The position numbers and the translations under genes were made by a program. The notes beneath the pieces are model-generated. The model had not been told where the DNA came from. It did not search any database and saw only the letters and a list, made by a program, of their open reading frames with translations. Below are positions 54,123 to 62,272 of a DNA stretch of 64,000 nt, piece by piece. The first letter of the stretch is position 1; the number at the start of each line of letters is the position of its first letter. This DNA is from CAWEWH01 sp963812775 (lineage in GTDB: Bacteria; Pseudomonadota; Alphaproteobacteria; Rhizobiales; Beijerinckiaceae), in contig CAWEWH010000007.1 of the NCBI GenBank assembly GCA_963812775.1, positions 186,001 to 250,000 of the forward strand, written 5' to 3'.

Positions 54123-55223
54123 CTACCGACCTAAAGCGGCGGGACCTCCAAGCCGCCGCGCCACACTGCTCACGACACGATGCGCATGTTCATACCGACG
54201 CGGCGTCTCGGCGCCGAGGCGGGGAGATCGCTGCGGCGGCAGCACCGGGCGCAGCGCCGCGAACTGCCGCACGACCTCGGTGAGGACCGGGATGACGGAA
54301 CGGGGCTGGTAGCCGAGCTCATGCCGCGCCTTGGCGCTGTCGATGGGCGCCGAGCGGAGCGCAAGGCGGACCCCTTCCGCCGTCGCCGCCGGCGGCCGGC
54401 CGGTGATGTGCTTGGCGGCGAATTCGGCAACGATGCCCGTCGCAAGCGCCGCAAAGCCCGGCAGGGAGGCGTGGAGCCGCTCTCGGCCGCTCATGCAATC
54501 GAGGGCCTCGGCCAGGTTGGCGAACGAGAAGTTGTCGCCGCCCAGGATGTAGCGTTCGCCGACCCGGCCACGCTGCTCCGCAAGCAGCATGCCGCGCGCC
54601 ACGTCGCGCACGTCGACGAGATTGAGCGTGCAGTCCAAGACGAGCGGCGGCGGGCGGGTGACGAGCAGCGCCAGCATGCCGGCCGGCGGCGTGCCATTCT
54701 CATCGCCCGGTCCGATCGGCAGCGTCGGGTTGACGACGGTGACCGGCAGACCGAGGCGGGCGGCCGCAAGCGCTGCCTCTTCGGCGAGGAATTTTGAGCG
54801 CGTGAAGGGGCCCGGCATGTCGTCGAACGAAAGGGTGCGCGCTTCGGGCGGCAGCGCGTTCTTTCGATCCGGCGAGAAGAGGATGGCTTCGGTCGAGCAG
54901 TGGATGAACCGCTTCACGCCGTATCCGGCGGCGGCGAGCAGCAACAGTTCCGTGCCGACGCGATTGACACAGTCATAGTCGCGGGGGTCGCGCGTCCAAA
55001 GATGCGGGATTCCTGCGAGGTGGAAAACGGTGTCGACGCCGTGGAGCGCGCGGCGCACCGTTTCGGGATCGAGAATGGAGCCGGCGAGATACTCGACTTG
55101 TGTCGTGGGGTCCGGCGGGCTGAGATCGAGCACCCGGACATGGTCGCCGCGTGCAATGAGGGCGTCGACGAGATGGCGGCCGATGAACCCTGCGCCACCG
55201 GTTACGAGCGTTCTTCCTGTCAT
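54123..55223 (-). CDS. NAD-dependent epimerase/dehydratase (copy 2)
   Basis: The 366-residue paralogue of the gene at 52909 has cofactor site TGGAGFIGRHLVDALIARGD, VFHLAGIPHLW, FTRSK and NPTLPIGPGDEN. Its C-terminus is about 35 residues longer and basic (SPRLGAETPRRYEHAHRVVS onward), unlike copy 1. ATG 55223 is used; upstream in-frame sequence lacks the fold. The two copies lie in tandem and look like an old duplication with continued divergence. Confidence 0.92.
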   Translation of the reverse strand: MTGRTLVTGGAGFIGRHLVDALIARGDHVRVLDLSPPDPTTQVEYLAGSILDPETVRRALHGVDTVFHLAGIPHLWTRDPRDYDCVNRVGTELLLLAAAGYGVKRFIHCSTEAILFSPDRKNALPPEARTLSFDDMPGPFTRSKFLAEEAALAAARLGLPVTVVNPTLPIGPGDENGTPPAGMLALLVTRPPPLVLDCTLNLVDVRDVARGMLLAEQRGRVGERYILGGDNFSFANLAEALDCMSGRERLHASLPGFAALATGIVAEFAAKHITGRPPAATAEGVRLALRSAPIDSAKARHELGYQPRSVIPVLTEVVRQFAALRPVLPPQRSPRLGAETPRRYEHAHRVVSSVARRLGGPAALGR

Positions 55224-55339
55224 AATATACCGTGCTGCCTTGGGAGCTAAACCCCGCGCAGCCGAACGGCTGGTTGAAAGCAATGTTCCGATGCACGCAG
55301 TGAGTGACGCTGTTTCCCCGGCTCTCAATCGCGAGATGC

Positions 55340-56587
55340 CTAACGGCTTCTTTCCAAGGCGATTAAGGTTCTTATTTTCCGGGCGCTTTCCCGCGTCAGG
55401 AGGTGGGCGCCCCAGCCCCGCTTAACCATCGTGTGGGCAGCGCGCGGGCTGGCCAGGAGCCAGACGGCGGCGGTGACGGCCGGAACCACGCTCAGCCAAT
55501 CAAGCCGCGCCGGGGTGAGCTCTTCGCTGCTTTGCGCATAGTCTCCCGTCCCTGACAGCAGCCGCCAGCATTCTTGCACGAGCTTCCGGCGCGAGCCCTC
55601 GCGCATGGCGCAGCCCAGCAACGCCTGGATGGCGCAATGGGTGCGCACACCGGGGCGGCCCGGGGGTGCGGTTATCGGTGTTTCGCCGCGCGAGACATTG
55701 ACAAGGATCTCGGCAAGATCGGTGCCCGCCAGGCGCGCGTTCATCGGCTCGACCAGGCGCGGATTGCAGTCGACATAAAGCGGCGTGCCGTCGGCGCCGA
55801 ACATGTAGTCGACCGAGAGCGCGCCGTGCCATTTCAGATGCGCGCCGATCTCCTCGAGATGCGCCCCGACCATCGGCCGGGCGACGCTCTCCTTCAGGGC
55901 GTCGCCGCCGCCGGCCCCGGCGATGAGCTGGCGATAGGCATGCATGGCGACGAGCTTGCCGCCCACGAACACGGCCTGCGCCTTCTCGATTCCGCCGGAC
56001 GCCAGATCCTGCACCAGCACCTCGTCGTCGAAAGCCTGCAGCGCTTCGAGCTCGCCGACGGCGCGCAGGAGGGCGTCGCGATCCTTGACGATCCACACGC
56101 CGCGGCTTGCCGTGCCGATGGACATTTTCAGGACACACGGCAGCGGCGCGGCGCGCGCCTCCTCGGCGCTGGTGAGGAAGCGCGTCGGCGGCTGCGGCAG
56201 ACGAAGCTCGGCGAGGAGCCGCGAGAAGCCCGCCTTGTTGTGCACGCGGTCGTAGGCCTCGAAGGCGGGGAGCGCCAGCCTCACATGCGGCGTGAAGAGA
56301 TGCTGAAGCTTGGCAAGCGCGAATCCCTGCTCGTGAATGGGCAGCAGCACGTCGAAGCGCTGCCGCGACACGAGATCGAGCATGAACGACAGATAGGCCT
56401 CGGGATCGGCCCCGAGGCCCGGGCAGCGATGCAAGCGGCGCACGAAGCGCGAGAAGCGGCCGATGCAATGCCGGTCCGGATCGCAGATCTCGATGTGGTG
56501 GCCGTTGAGGCCGAGCGCCGTGATGGCCTGGCGGGCCGAGGTGCTCGAACCTTCGGACAGCAGGATGCGGAGCGGCGACACGGTCAT
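55340..56587 (-). CDS. ATP-grasp domain protein (carboxylate-amine ligase-like)
   Basis: The 415-residue protein is a probable ATP-dependent ligase that joins a carboxylate to an amine or thiol. The N-terminal pre-ATP-grasp fold (RILLSEGSSTSARQAITALG) is followed by the ATP-grasp core: PCVLKMSIGTASRGVWIVKD, EVLVQDLASGGIEKAQAVFV and SVDYMFGADGTPLYVDCNPRLVEPMNA, the metal-binding Asp/Asn-Pro-Arg. The tail has a hydrophobic patch (WLSVVPAVTAAVWLLASP). The substrate is unknown. It precedes the tandem epimerases on the same strand with a 116-base gap. Confidence 0.88.
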   Translation of the reverse strand: MTVSPLRILLSEGSSTSARQAITALGLNGHHIEICDPDRHCIGRFSRFVRRLHRCPGLGADPEAYLSFMLDLVSRQRFDVLLPIHEQGFALAKLQHLFTPHVRLALPAFEAYDRVHNKAGFSRLLAELRLPQPPTRFLTSAEEARAAPLPCVLKMSIGTASRGVWIVKDRDALLRAVGELEALQAFDDEVLVQDLASGGIEKAQAVFVGGKLVAMHAYRQLIAGAGGGDALKESVARPMVGAHLEEIGAHLKWHGALSVDYMFGADGTPLYVDCNPRLVEPMNARLAGTDLAEILVNVSRGETPITAPPGRPGVRTHCAIQALLGCAMREGSRRKLVQECWRLLSGTGDYAQSSEELTPARLDWLSVVPAVTAAVWLLASPRAAHTMVKRGWGAHLLTRESARKIRTLIALERSR

Positions 56588-56594
56588 GGCGCCG

Positions 56595-56823
56595 CTAGGC
56601 GGCCATCGAGCGGATGCGCTCCACCACCGTGGCGGCCTCGCGCGCCGCCGCGCCGATGTCGCCGGCAAATCCCTGGCGCACCGCTCCGATGGCGAAGACG
56701 CCCGGCACCCGTGTCTCGAAACCCGCGCCGGCCACGACGCCACCGGGCCCGACCTCGCAGCAGCGCGGCGTTGAGGCCGGCGCTGCCGGCACCGATAATG
56801 ATGAGCTCACGCAATAGGGCCAT
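56595..56823 (-). pseudogene. Collapsed FAD-dependent (thioredoxin reductase-like) oxidoreductase
   Basis: The start MALLRELIIIGAGSAGLNAALL is the FAD-binding N-terminus. It is joined, with a frame change, to GPGGVVAGAGFETRVPGVFAIGAVRQGFAGDI ... AATVVERIRSM, the C-terminal end of the same family. About 220-240 residues of the middle, including the NADPH domain and any CxxC, are missing. No functional enzyme can be made. It lies between the ATP-grasp gene and the divergent selenoprotein gene. Confidence 0.7.
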
Positions 56824-57015
56824 CCCGACCAGCAGCGTCATGCCGGCGCAAGCCCGGCCATGACGCGCGTGGTGGCTTCTACAACGCGGACGTTCCGCGC
56901 AAAAGCGGGCTTGTGGGGTGGGACGCACCGGCGATAGAGTAAGGGTCGGCGGCCGGGATGCTTGGCAGTATCCTTGACAGGATCCGTTGCCTGCGGCCGC
57001 GAACGGGAGACGATC

Positions 57016-57528
57016 ATGCGTATCGTTAATCCGACATTCGGCATCTCCACCGACGAAAAAGAGGTGCTGAAAGGCGGCCCGGTCAACTGGCGCGAAGACG
57101 CCATCGTCATGTTCGACAATTCGAAGCCGAACGCGCGGGCGCTCCTCGAGGGCGTGCGCAACAAGCTGTCGGCGGAGCGCCGGGTCGACAACATCGCCTT
57201 CGTGTCGAAGCCGAGCGCCAGCACGCCGGCTCCTGCCGAACTCATCGACCAGGTGGTCAAGAGCCACCGCGTGGCGCTGCTGGCGCTCGCCGATTGAGGC
57301 TCCTGCTCATCGTGGAGTTTCCACGACAGCATCGAATTGGAGAAGCGCGGGGTCACCGCCGTCATCGTGGCGACCGACACGTTCAAGCCGCTGATCATGG
57401 CGCAGGCTAAAGCGCGCCGCGTGACGCCGAAGCTGGTCGTCGTCAAGCATCCGGTCGGCGGCCTCAATGCGGCCGAGCTTGCCGAGCGCATCGAGACGGC
57501 CGCCAAGGGCCTGGCGGAGCATCAGTAG
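57016..57528 (+). CDS. UGSC family selenoprotein (in-frame TGA decoded as selenocysteine)
   Basis: Read through the TGA at 57295-57297, this is a 170-residue soluble protein. Residues 1-93 include MRIVNPTFGISTDEKEVLKG, MFDNSKPNARALLEGVRNKL and HRVALLALAD. Next come Sec94-Gly-Ser-Cys97, then SSWSFHDSIELEKRGVTAVI, VATDTFKPLIMAQAKARR and KLVVVKHPVGGLN. The UGSC motif gives the family its name; related proteins carry CGSC. The frame is identical before and after the TGA, with no other stop until 57528, and the hairpin just downstream is placed like a bacterial SECIS. The start follows GGGAGA by five bases. A UxxC pair suggests redox chemistry; the actual reaction is unknown. Reading TGA as stop would leave a truncated 93-residue protein. 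Confidence 0.88.
57304..57331 (+). promoter_or_regulatory. Bacterial SECIS-like hairpin for the UGSC selenoprotein
   Basis: TGCT (57304-57307) pairs with AGCA (57328-57331). After a small internal loop, CGTGGA (57311-57316) pairs with TCCACG (57320-57325) around a GTT apical loop. The loop G is 20 bases after the TGA. A short stem with G in the tip at this distance is the known bSECIS arrangement recognised by SelB. Confidence 0.78.
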
Positions 57529-57540
57529 CGCGCCTATTCC

Positions 57541-57691
57541 TTCACCCTCCCCTAGAGGGGGAGGGTCGATCGCGCGAGCGAAGCGAAGCGCGATCGGGGC
57601 GGGGTGAATGCACGCGAGATCTCGCAGTCACCCCACCCCGGCTCGAATGCTTCGCATTCTCGCCGACCCTCCCCCTCTAGGGGAGGGTGGG
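57541..57691. repeat. Palindromic repeat, type 2 (without module)
   Basis: The arms CACCCTCCCCTAGAGGGGGA and TCCCCCTCTAGGGGAGGGTG flank CGATCGCGC/GCGCGATCG and GGGGTGA/TCACCCC units. It matches the copy at 6145 but lacks the CAAGTCGG module. It lies between the selenoprotein and its neighbour. Confidence 0.85.
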
Positions 57692-57744
57692 CGCCGGGCT
57701 CGCCGCGAGACGTCGGAAAAACAACGAACGGATGGGGCTGAGAG

Positions 57745-58788
57745 ATGACTGACGCTGCCGACGCCGAGGTGCTCGACATCGGCGAGCTGACGCAAGAAGC
57801 CTGGATGGATTACGCCATCGCCCAGGACTGGAGCGACGGCCTGCCGCTGATGATGCCGACCGAGGACGCTGTCGAGCGCTTCCTCGCCGTGGCGCGCGGC
57901 ATCAACGAACCGTTCCCGCCGATCACGCCGCGCCGCGTCGTGCCGACCCTGAAGAGCCTCGCCGCCAACGCCGTGATGGCCGGCTGCAAGCCCGAATATT
58001 TCCCGGCCGTGCTCGCCGGACTGCGCGCCGTGCTGGTGGAGGACTACAACCTGCATGGCACGCTGGCGACGACGCATCCTTGCGCCCCGATGCTGCTCAT
58101 CAACGGGCCGATCCGCAAGGACATCGGCCTCAACTGCTCGAGCAACTGCTTCGGTCAGGGCTGGCGCTCCAACGCCGCGATCGGCCGCGCCCTGCAGCTC
58201 ATCCTCTCCAATGTCGGGGGCGCCAAGCCGGGCGTCACCGACCGCTCCACCATGGGCAGCCCGGCGAAATACACGTTCTGCTTCGGCGAGAACGAGGAGG
58301 AGAGCCCCTGGGAGCCCTACCACGTGCGCAAGGGGTTCGCGCGCGGCGACAGCGTCGTCACCGCCATGGCGGCGGAGCCGCCCCACAACATCAACGACCA
58401 CGGCTCGACCTCGGCCGAGGGCATCCTCACCACCATTGCGGGCACCATCTCGGAGGTCGGCACCAACAACATCTATGGCAAGGGGCCGTACTTCGTCGTG
58501 CTCGGGCCCGAGCATGCCGCGACGCTGCACCGCGACGGCCTCTCCATCGCCGACATCCAGCGCGAGCTGCATCATCGCTCGCGCGTGCACATCTCGCGCG
58601 TCTCCAACGAGAACCGCGCCGCCTACAAGGAGACGCGTCCGGTCGCCGACGACCACTACCATCTGGCGCCCACCCAGGACGACATCCACGTGCTGGTGGC
58701 CGGCGGTCCCGGCAAGCACTCGGCCTTCATCCCGTCCTTCGGCATGACGGCGGCCCCGTCGGTGAAGATCACCGGCGCCGCTCGCTGA
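57745..58788 (+). CDS. Uncharacterised protein of the UGSC cluster (paralogue 1)
   Basis: This 347-residue soluble protein has no assigned function. Notable parts are QDWSDGLPLMMPTEDAVERF, MAGCKPEYFPAVLAGLRAVL, a Cys-containing core GLNCSSNCFGQGWRSNAAIG, VGGAKPGVTDRSTMGSPAKYTFCFGENEEE and HVLVAGGPGKHSAFIPSFG. Cysteines in NCSSNCFG and the conserved acidic/His residues could form an active site. It shares the GLPL..PT, CLG/CFG..N..A.IGRAL and GS/QP.KYTFCF patterns with the gene at 59062. It lies 216 bases downstream of the selenoprotein on the same strand and may be functionally linked. Confidence 0.8.
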   Translation: MTDAADAEVLDIGELTQEAWMDYAIAQDWSDGLPLMMPTEDAVERFLAVARGINEPFPPITPRRVVPTLKSLAANAVMAGCKPEYFPAVLAGLRAVLVEDYNLHGTLATTHPCAPMLLINGPIRKDIGLNCSSNCFGQGWRSNAAIGRALQLILSNVGGAKPGVTDRSTMGSPAKYTFCFGENEEESPWEPYHVRKGFARGDSVVTAMAAEPPHNINDHGSTSAEGILTTIAGTISEVGTNNIYGKGPYFVVLGPEHAATLHRDGLSIADIQRELHHRSRVHISRVSNENRAAYKETRPVADDHYHLAPTQDDIHVLVAGGPGKHSAFIPSFGMTAAPSVKITGAAR

Positions 58789-58825
58789 GGATCTTGTGTC
58801 GCTGTCTAACAACGAACCTCGCTTT

Positions 58826-59016
58826 GATCCTCCCCCTCTAGGGGGAGGTGGCCGCGCGCAAGCGCGGCCGGAGGGGGTCGCATTGCTTCAACTATCGCGA
58901 CCCCACCCGTCGCGCCGACGCAAGTCGGGTCTACCCGACTTGCGCATCATATTGCCGATATCGGGCAAGCCCGACATCGGATGCGGCGCGCCACCCTCCC
59001 CTAGAGGGGAGGGATC
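58826..59016. repeat. GATC-bounded palindromic repeat, type 1, long form with module
   Basis: This copy has the same architecture as the one at 8115, with the CAAGTCGGGTCTACCCGACTTG / GCCGATATCGGG module at about 58919-58981. It separates the two paralogous genes of unknown function. Confidence 0.88.
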
Positions 59017-59061
59017 AAGGCTTCCCGACTGCTTCTGGACTAGTTCCGCTTCGAAGCGTGG

Positions 59062-60075
59062 ATGATGTTCAACGACCTGCCCGTCTTCGACGACACGACA
59101 TCGTTCGACGCTGCCCAGCGCGAGCTTGCGGCGCGCGAACTCGGCGACGGGTTGCCGCTGGTGCCGCCGACGCGCCGCCGACTCGACGCCATGCTCAACG
59201 GCGTCGCCATGCCGGACACCTCGGCCGGTGCCATGCCGCCGCTGTTCGGCGAGGTGACGGCGGCGGCCGTCGCCTACAATTGCGTGCTGGCCGGCTGCGA
59301 GCCGGCGGAGTTCAGGCTGGTGTTCGAGGCGGCCGTCGCGTGCCTCAGCCCGCAGTTCAATCTGCTCGGTGTCGAGACGACGACCGGCACGCCGGCCGTC
59401 GCCATGCTGGTGCACGGGCCCATCGCCAGGGAGCTCGGCATCAATTCCGGCACCAACTGCCTTGGCCCGGGCAACCGCGCCAACGCCACGATCGGGCGGG
59501 CGCTGCGGCTCACCTTGCTCAACATCGGTGGCGCCCGGCCGGGGGTCGCCGACATGGCCACCATGGGGCAGCCCGGCAAGTACACGTTCTGCTTCGCCGA
59601 GAGCGACGAGGCGATCATCCCGCCGCTGCATGCCCGGCGCGGCCTCGACGCGTTCGAGAGCGCGGTCACCGTGCTCGCCGTCTCGGGCACCGCCGAGCTC
59701 CTGCCGAAGGGCGACGGCGATACTCCGGAGGCCGTGCTGTGGCCGGTGGCCCTCGCCATGGCGGCCACCCAGCACCAGACGCGCAGCCTCGCGGCGGCGC
59801 GCAAGCGCGAGCAGGTTTTCGGCCTGCCACCGGAGCTGGCGCGGCTGATCGTCGGTCGCGGCTGGAGCCTCGCCGACATGTGCGCCTATCTGTTCGAGGC
59901 GGGCGAGGCGGCGAGCCGCCGCCTCGGCGCCGACGGCGAGGCGGCGGTTGATCACGCCATCGCCGAAAGCCCGGCCGCCATCTACCCGGTGGTGACGGGC
60001 GGCGCCGGACTGAAGATGTCGTACCTGCCGCTCTGGTCGGGCGGCTCGCGCATGGTGACGGCCCGGATCACCTGA
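59062..60075 (+). CDS. Uncharacterised protein of the UGSC cluster (paralogue 2)
   Basis: This 337-residue relative of the gene at 57745 has GDGLPLVPPTRRRLDAMLNG, VLAGCEPAEFRLVFEAAVAC, INSGTNCLGPGNRANATIGR, LLNIGGARPGVADMATMGQP and KYTFCFAESDEAIIPPLHA. The first cysteine of paralogue 1 (LNCSSNC) is serine here, while the second is kept. A C-terminal extension includes VTGGAGLKMSYLPLWSGGSR. Function is unknown; the conserved pattern suggests an enzyme. It is followed by the nitrile hydratase genes with a 63-base gap. Confidence 0.8.
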   Translation: MMFNDLPVFDDTTSFDAAQRELAARELGDGLPLVPPTRRRLDAMLNGVAMPDTSAGAMPPLFGEVTAAAVAYNCVLAGCEPAEFRLVFEAAVACLSPQFNLLGVETTTGTPAVAMLVHGPIARELGINSGTNCLGPGNRANATIGRALRLTLLNIGGARPGVADMATMGQPGKYTFCFAESDEAIIPPLHARRGLDAFESAVTVLAVSGTAELLPKGDGDTPEAVLWPVALAMAATQHQTRSLAAARKREQVFGLPPELARLIVGRGWSLADMCAYLFEAGEAASRRLGADGEAAVDHAIAESPAAIYPVVTGGAGLKMSYLPLWSGGSRMVTARIT

Positions 60076-60138
60076 GCGCGAGCCAGGCCGAGCGCGCCGG
60101 TGGTGGCCGCCTGGCGAAGCATCCGCTATATTCCGCCC

Positions 60139-60807
60139 ATGAGCACGCATGAGCACGATCATCACGATCATGGCCACCACCATGACCACGCGCATTCCCA
60201 TGACCATTCCCATGGCTCGGAGCTTTCCGAGATGGAGCTGCGGGTGCGCGCCCTCGAGACTGTCCTAGTGGACAAGGGCTATGTCGAGACCGCGGCCCTC
60301 GATCGCATCGTCGAGCTCTACGAGACCAAGATAGGCCCGCATATCGGCGCCGCCGTCATCGCCAAGGCGTGGAGCGATCCCGCCTTTCGTCAGGCCCTTC
60401 TCGATGACGCCAGCCAGGCGGTGAGCACGCTCACCGATGTCGGCCGTGTCGGCGAGCATCTCGTCGCCGTCGAGAACACGCCCTCGCGGCACAACATGGT
60501 CGTGTGCACGCTTTGCTCCTGCTATCCGTGGGACGTGCTCGGCCTGCCGCCGGTCTGGTACAAGTCGGCGGCCTATCGCTCGCGCGCCGTCAAGGAGCCG
60601 CGCGGCGTGCTCGCGGATTTCGGCGTCGAGCTTCCGGCCGACACCGAGATCCGCGTCTGGGATTCGACGGCCGAGACACGCTTCCTCGTGCTGCCGCAGC
60701 GGCCGGCCGGCACGGACGGCTGGAGCGAGGAAAGGCTCGCCACGCTGGTGACGCGCGACAGCATGATCGGCACCGGCTTGCCGAAGCGGCCGGGCGAGGC
60801 GGCGTGA
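60139..60807 (+). CDS. nthA: Nitrile hydratase alpha subunit, cobalt type, His-rich N-terminus
   Basis: This subunit of the enzyme that hydrates nitriles to amides (or of a close relative such as thiocyanate hydrolase) has 222 residues. The metal site VVCTLCSCYPW (Cys123, Cys126, Cys128) with Thr in position 3 is the cobalt-type claw; two of these cysteines are normally oxidised. RVRALETVLVDKGYVETAALD and LPPVWYKSAAYRSRAVKEPRGVL are typical. Residues 4-25 contain 13 histidines, an extension not part of the standard fold. ATG 60139 is chosen; a GTG at 60100 is possible. Its stop overlaps the beta-subunit start (ATGA type). Confidence 0.93.
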   Translation: MSTHEHDHHDHGHHHDHAHSHDHSHGSELSEMELRVRALETVLVDKGYVETAALDRIVELYETKIGPHIGAAVIAKAWSDPAFRQALLDDASQAVSTLTDVGRVGEHLVAVENTPSRHNMVVCTLCSCYPWDVLGLPPVWYKSAAYRSRAVKEPRGVLADFGVELPADTEIRVWDSTAETRFLVLPQRPAGTDGWSEERLATLVTRDSMIGTGLPKRPGEAA

Positions 60808-61463
60808 TGGACGGCGTCCACGACATGGGCGGCATGGACGGCTTCGGCAAGGTCGAGCCGGAGCCGAACGAGCCGACGTTTCACGCGCCATGGGAAGGCC
60901 GCGTCCTGGCGATGAGCCGGGCCATGGGGGCGATCGGCGCGTGGAACATCGACCAAAGCCGCTTTGCCATCGAGCAGCTGCCTCCGCATGTCTATCTCAC
61001 GAGCTCCTACTATCGCCGCTGGTTCCTGAGGAACGCCGCGCTCGTCGAGGCGCGCGGCCTCGCCGGTCCCGATGAGCTGGCGGAGGGGCGGGCGCTCCGT
61101 CCGGCGCGCCAACCGGCCCGCAGCTTCGCGGTCGCGGACGTCGAGCGCATGATGCGCCGCGGCCAGTACGAGCGGCCCGCACAGGCCCCAGCGCGGTTCA
61201 AGATCGGCGAGCGCGTGCGCGCCAAGAACATGCATCCGCGGCTCCACACGCGGCTGCCGCGCTATGTGCGCGGGCATGTGGGCGTCATCGAGCGCCTGCA
61301 TGGGGCGCATGTGTTTCCGGACGCCGTCGTGGCCGGCAAGGGCGAAGACCCGCAATGGCTCTACACCGTCTGCTTCGATGCCGTTGAGCTGTGGGGGGCG
61401 GATGCCGATCCGACCGCGAAGGTCTCCATCGACGCCTTCGAACCCTATCTCGACCATGCCTGA
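60807..61463 (+). CDS. nthB: Nitrile hydratase beta subunit
   Basis: This 218-residue partner of the alpha subunit starts MDGVHDMGGMDGFGKVEPEP, the classical beta N-terminus (MDGxHDxGGMxGFG). FHAPWEGRVLAMSRAMGA and SSYYRRWFLRNAALVE follow. The C-terminal SH3-like barrel is RFKIGERVRAKNMHPRLHTRLPRYVRGHVGVIERLHGAHVFPD, then WLYTVCFDAVELWG. The first base is shared with the last base of nthA's stop, and the end overlaps the activator gene by eight bases, so all three are coupled. Confidence 0.94.
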   Translation: MDGVHDMGGMDGFGKVEPEPNEPTFHAPWEGRVLAMSRAMGAIGAWNIDQSRFAIEQLPPHVYLTSSYYRRWFLRNAALVEARGLAGPDELAEGRALRPARQPARSFAVADVERMMRRGQYERPAQAPARFKIGERVRAKNMHPRLHTRLPRYVRGHVGVIERLHGAHVFPDAVVAGKGEDPQWLYTVCFDAVELWGADADPTAKVSIDAFEPYLDHA

Positions 61464-61851
61464 CGAAAGCTTCGACAGGGACGCGGCCCGGCGCGCGACC
61501 GACGCCGTCCCCGGCATTCCGCGCGACGAGCTGGGTCCCGTCTTCCGCGAGCCATGGGAAGCCAAGGCCTTTGCGCTGGCCCTCGGACTTCACGCGCGGG
61601 GCCTCTTCACCTGGAACGAATGGGCTGCCGCCTTGGCCGACGAGATCAGGAAGGCGCAGGCGGCGGGCGACGCGGACCGCGGCGACACCTACTATCGCCA
61701 CTGGCTCGCGACGCTGGAGCGCATGGTCGCCGGGAAGGGCGCCGCGACGCGCGAAGCCCTGAAGCAGCACCACGACGCTTGGGAGAGGGCTGCCCAGAGA
61801 ACGCCCCACGGCACGCCGATCGAGCTCATGGCGGCGGACTTTCGCAGCTAG
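61456..61851 (+). CDS. Nitrile hydratase accessory/activator protein
   Basis: This 131-residue protein resembles the beta-subunit N-terminal half and acts as cobalt-insertion or maturation factor in this family (P14K-like). IPRDELGPVFREPWEAKAFALALGLHARGLFTWNEWAAALADEI and YYRHWLATLERMVAGKG are hallmarks. ATG 61456 overlaps the nthB end. No separate cobalt transporter gene follows in the window. Confidence 0.88.
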   Translation: MPDESFDRDAARRATDAVPGIPRDELGPVFREPWEAKAFALALGLHARGLFTWNEWAAALADEIRKAQAAGDADRGDTYYRHWLATLERMVAGKGAATREALKQHHDAWERAAQRTPHGTPIELMAADFRS

Positions 61852-61873
61852 CGCATGATCGGCTGCGAGCCGC

Positions 61874-62254
61874 TCACTTGAACGCGGCGCGAGCCGTCGT
61901 GCCTGAGGCGTTGGTGATCTCGACGATGCCCTTCAGGTCCGGCGGAAGCCGCACCGGCGCTGCGCCCTCCAGGCGATTGTCGCCGGCCGGTTGGAGAGGA
62001 ATCTTGCGCGTCGATCCGTCGATGACAATGGTCGCGGTGCCTCTGAAACCCTGCGTCGCCACCGCCTTGTCGCCGTGATCGCGCACGAAGACTTTCAGCC
62101 TCTCGCCATCGATCAGCAGCTCGACATGATAGGCGCCGGCATTTGTCTGCGGCCCGCCATTGCGGCCGACCTTGGGCGCGTGGGCATTGGCCAACGGTAC
62201 GGCAACGAGCATCGCCACGAGGGTCGCGAGCACCGCGACAGGTCTGGTCGGCAT
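61874..62254 (-). CDS. Small exported protein of unknown function
   Basis: This 126-residue protein has a signal peptide ending LANA and mature part HAPKVGRNGGPQTNAGAYHVELLIDGERLKVFVRDHGDKAVAT. The HAPxVGxNGG start after cleavage puts a histidine at the very N-terminus, which together with the small beta-domain suggests a metal-binding periplasmic protein. This is only an inference. It follows the alpha/beta hydrolase gene by 18 bases on the same strand and converges with the nitrile hydratase operon. Confidence 0.75.
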   Translation of the reverse strand: MPTRPVAVLATLVAMLVAVPLANAHAPKVGRNGGPQTNAGAYHVELLIDGERLKVFVRDHGDKAVATQGFRGTATIVIDGSTRKIPLQPAGDNRLEGAAPVRLPPDLKGIVEITNASGTTARAAFK

Positions 62255-62272
62255 CGATGATCCATCTCCCGA

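Noticed and set aside
57016..57297. UGSC gene read as a truncated 93-residue protein plus a separate 63-residue protein
   Set aside because: The frame continues unchanged through the TGA into the diagnostic GSC motif and family C-terminus, and a SECIS-like stem follows.
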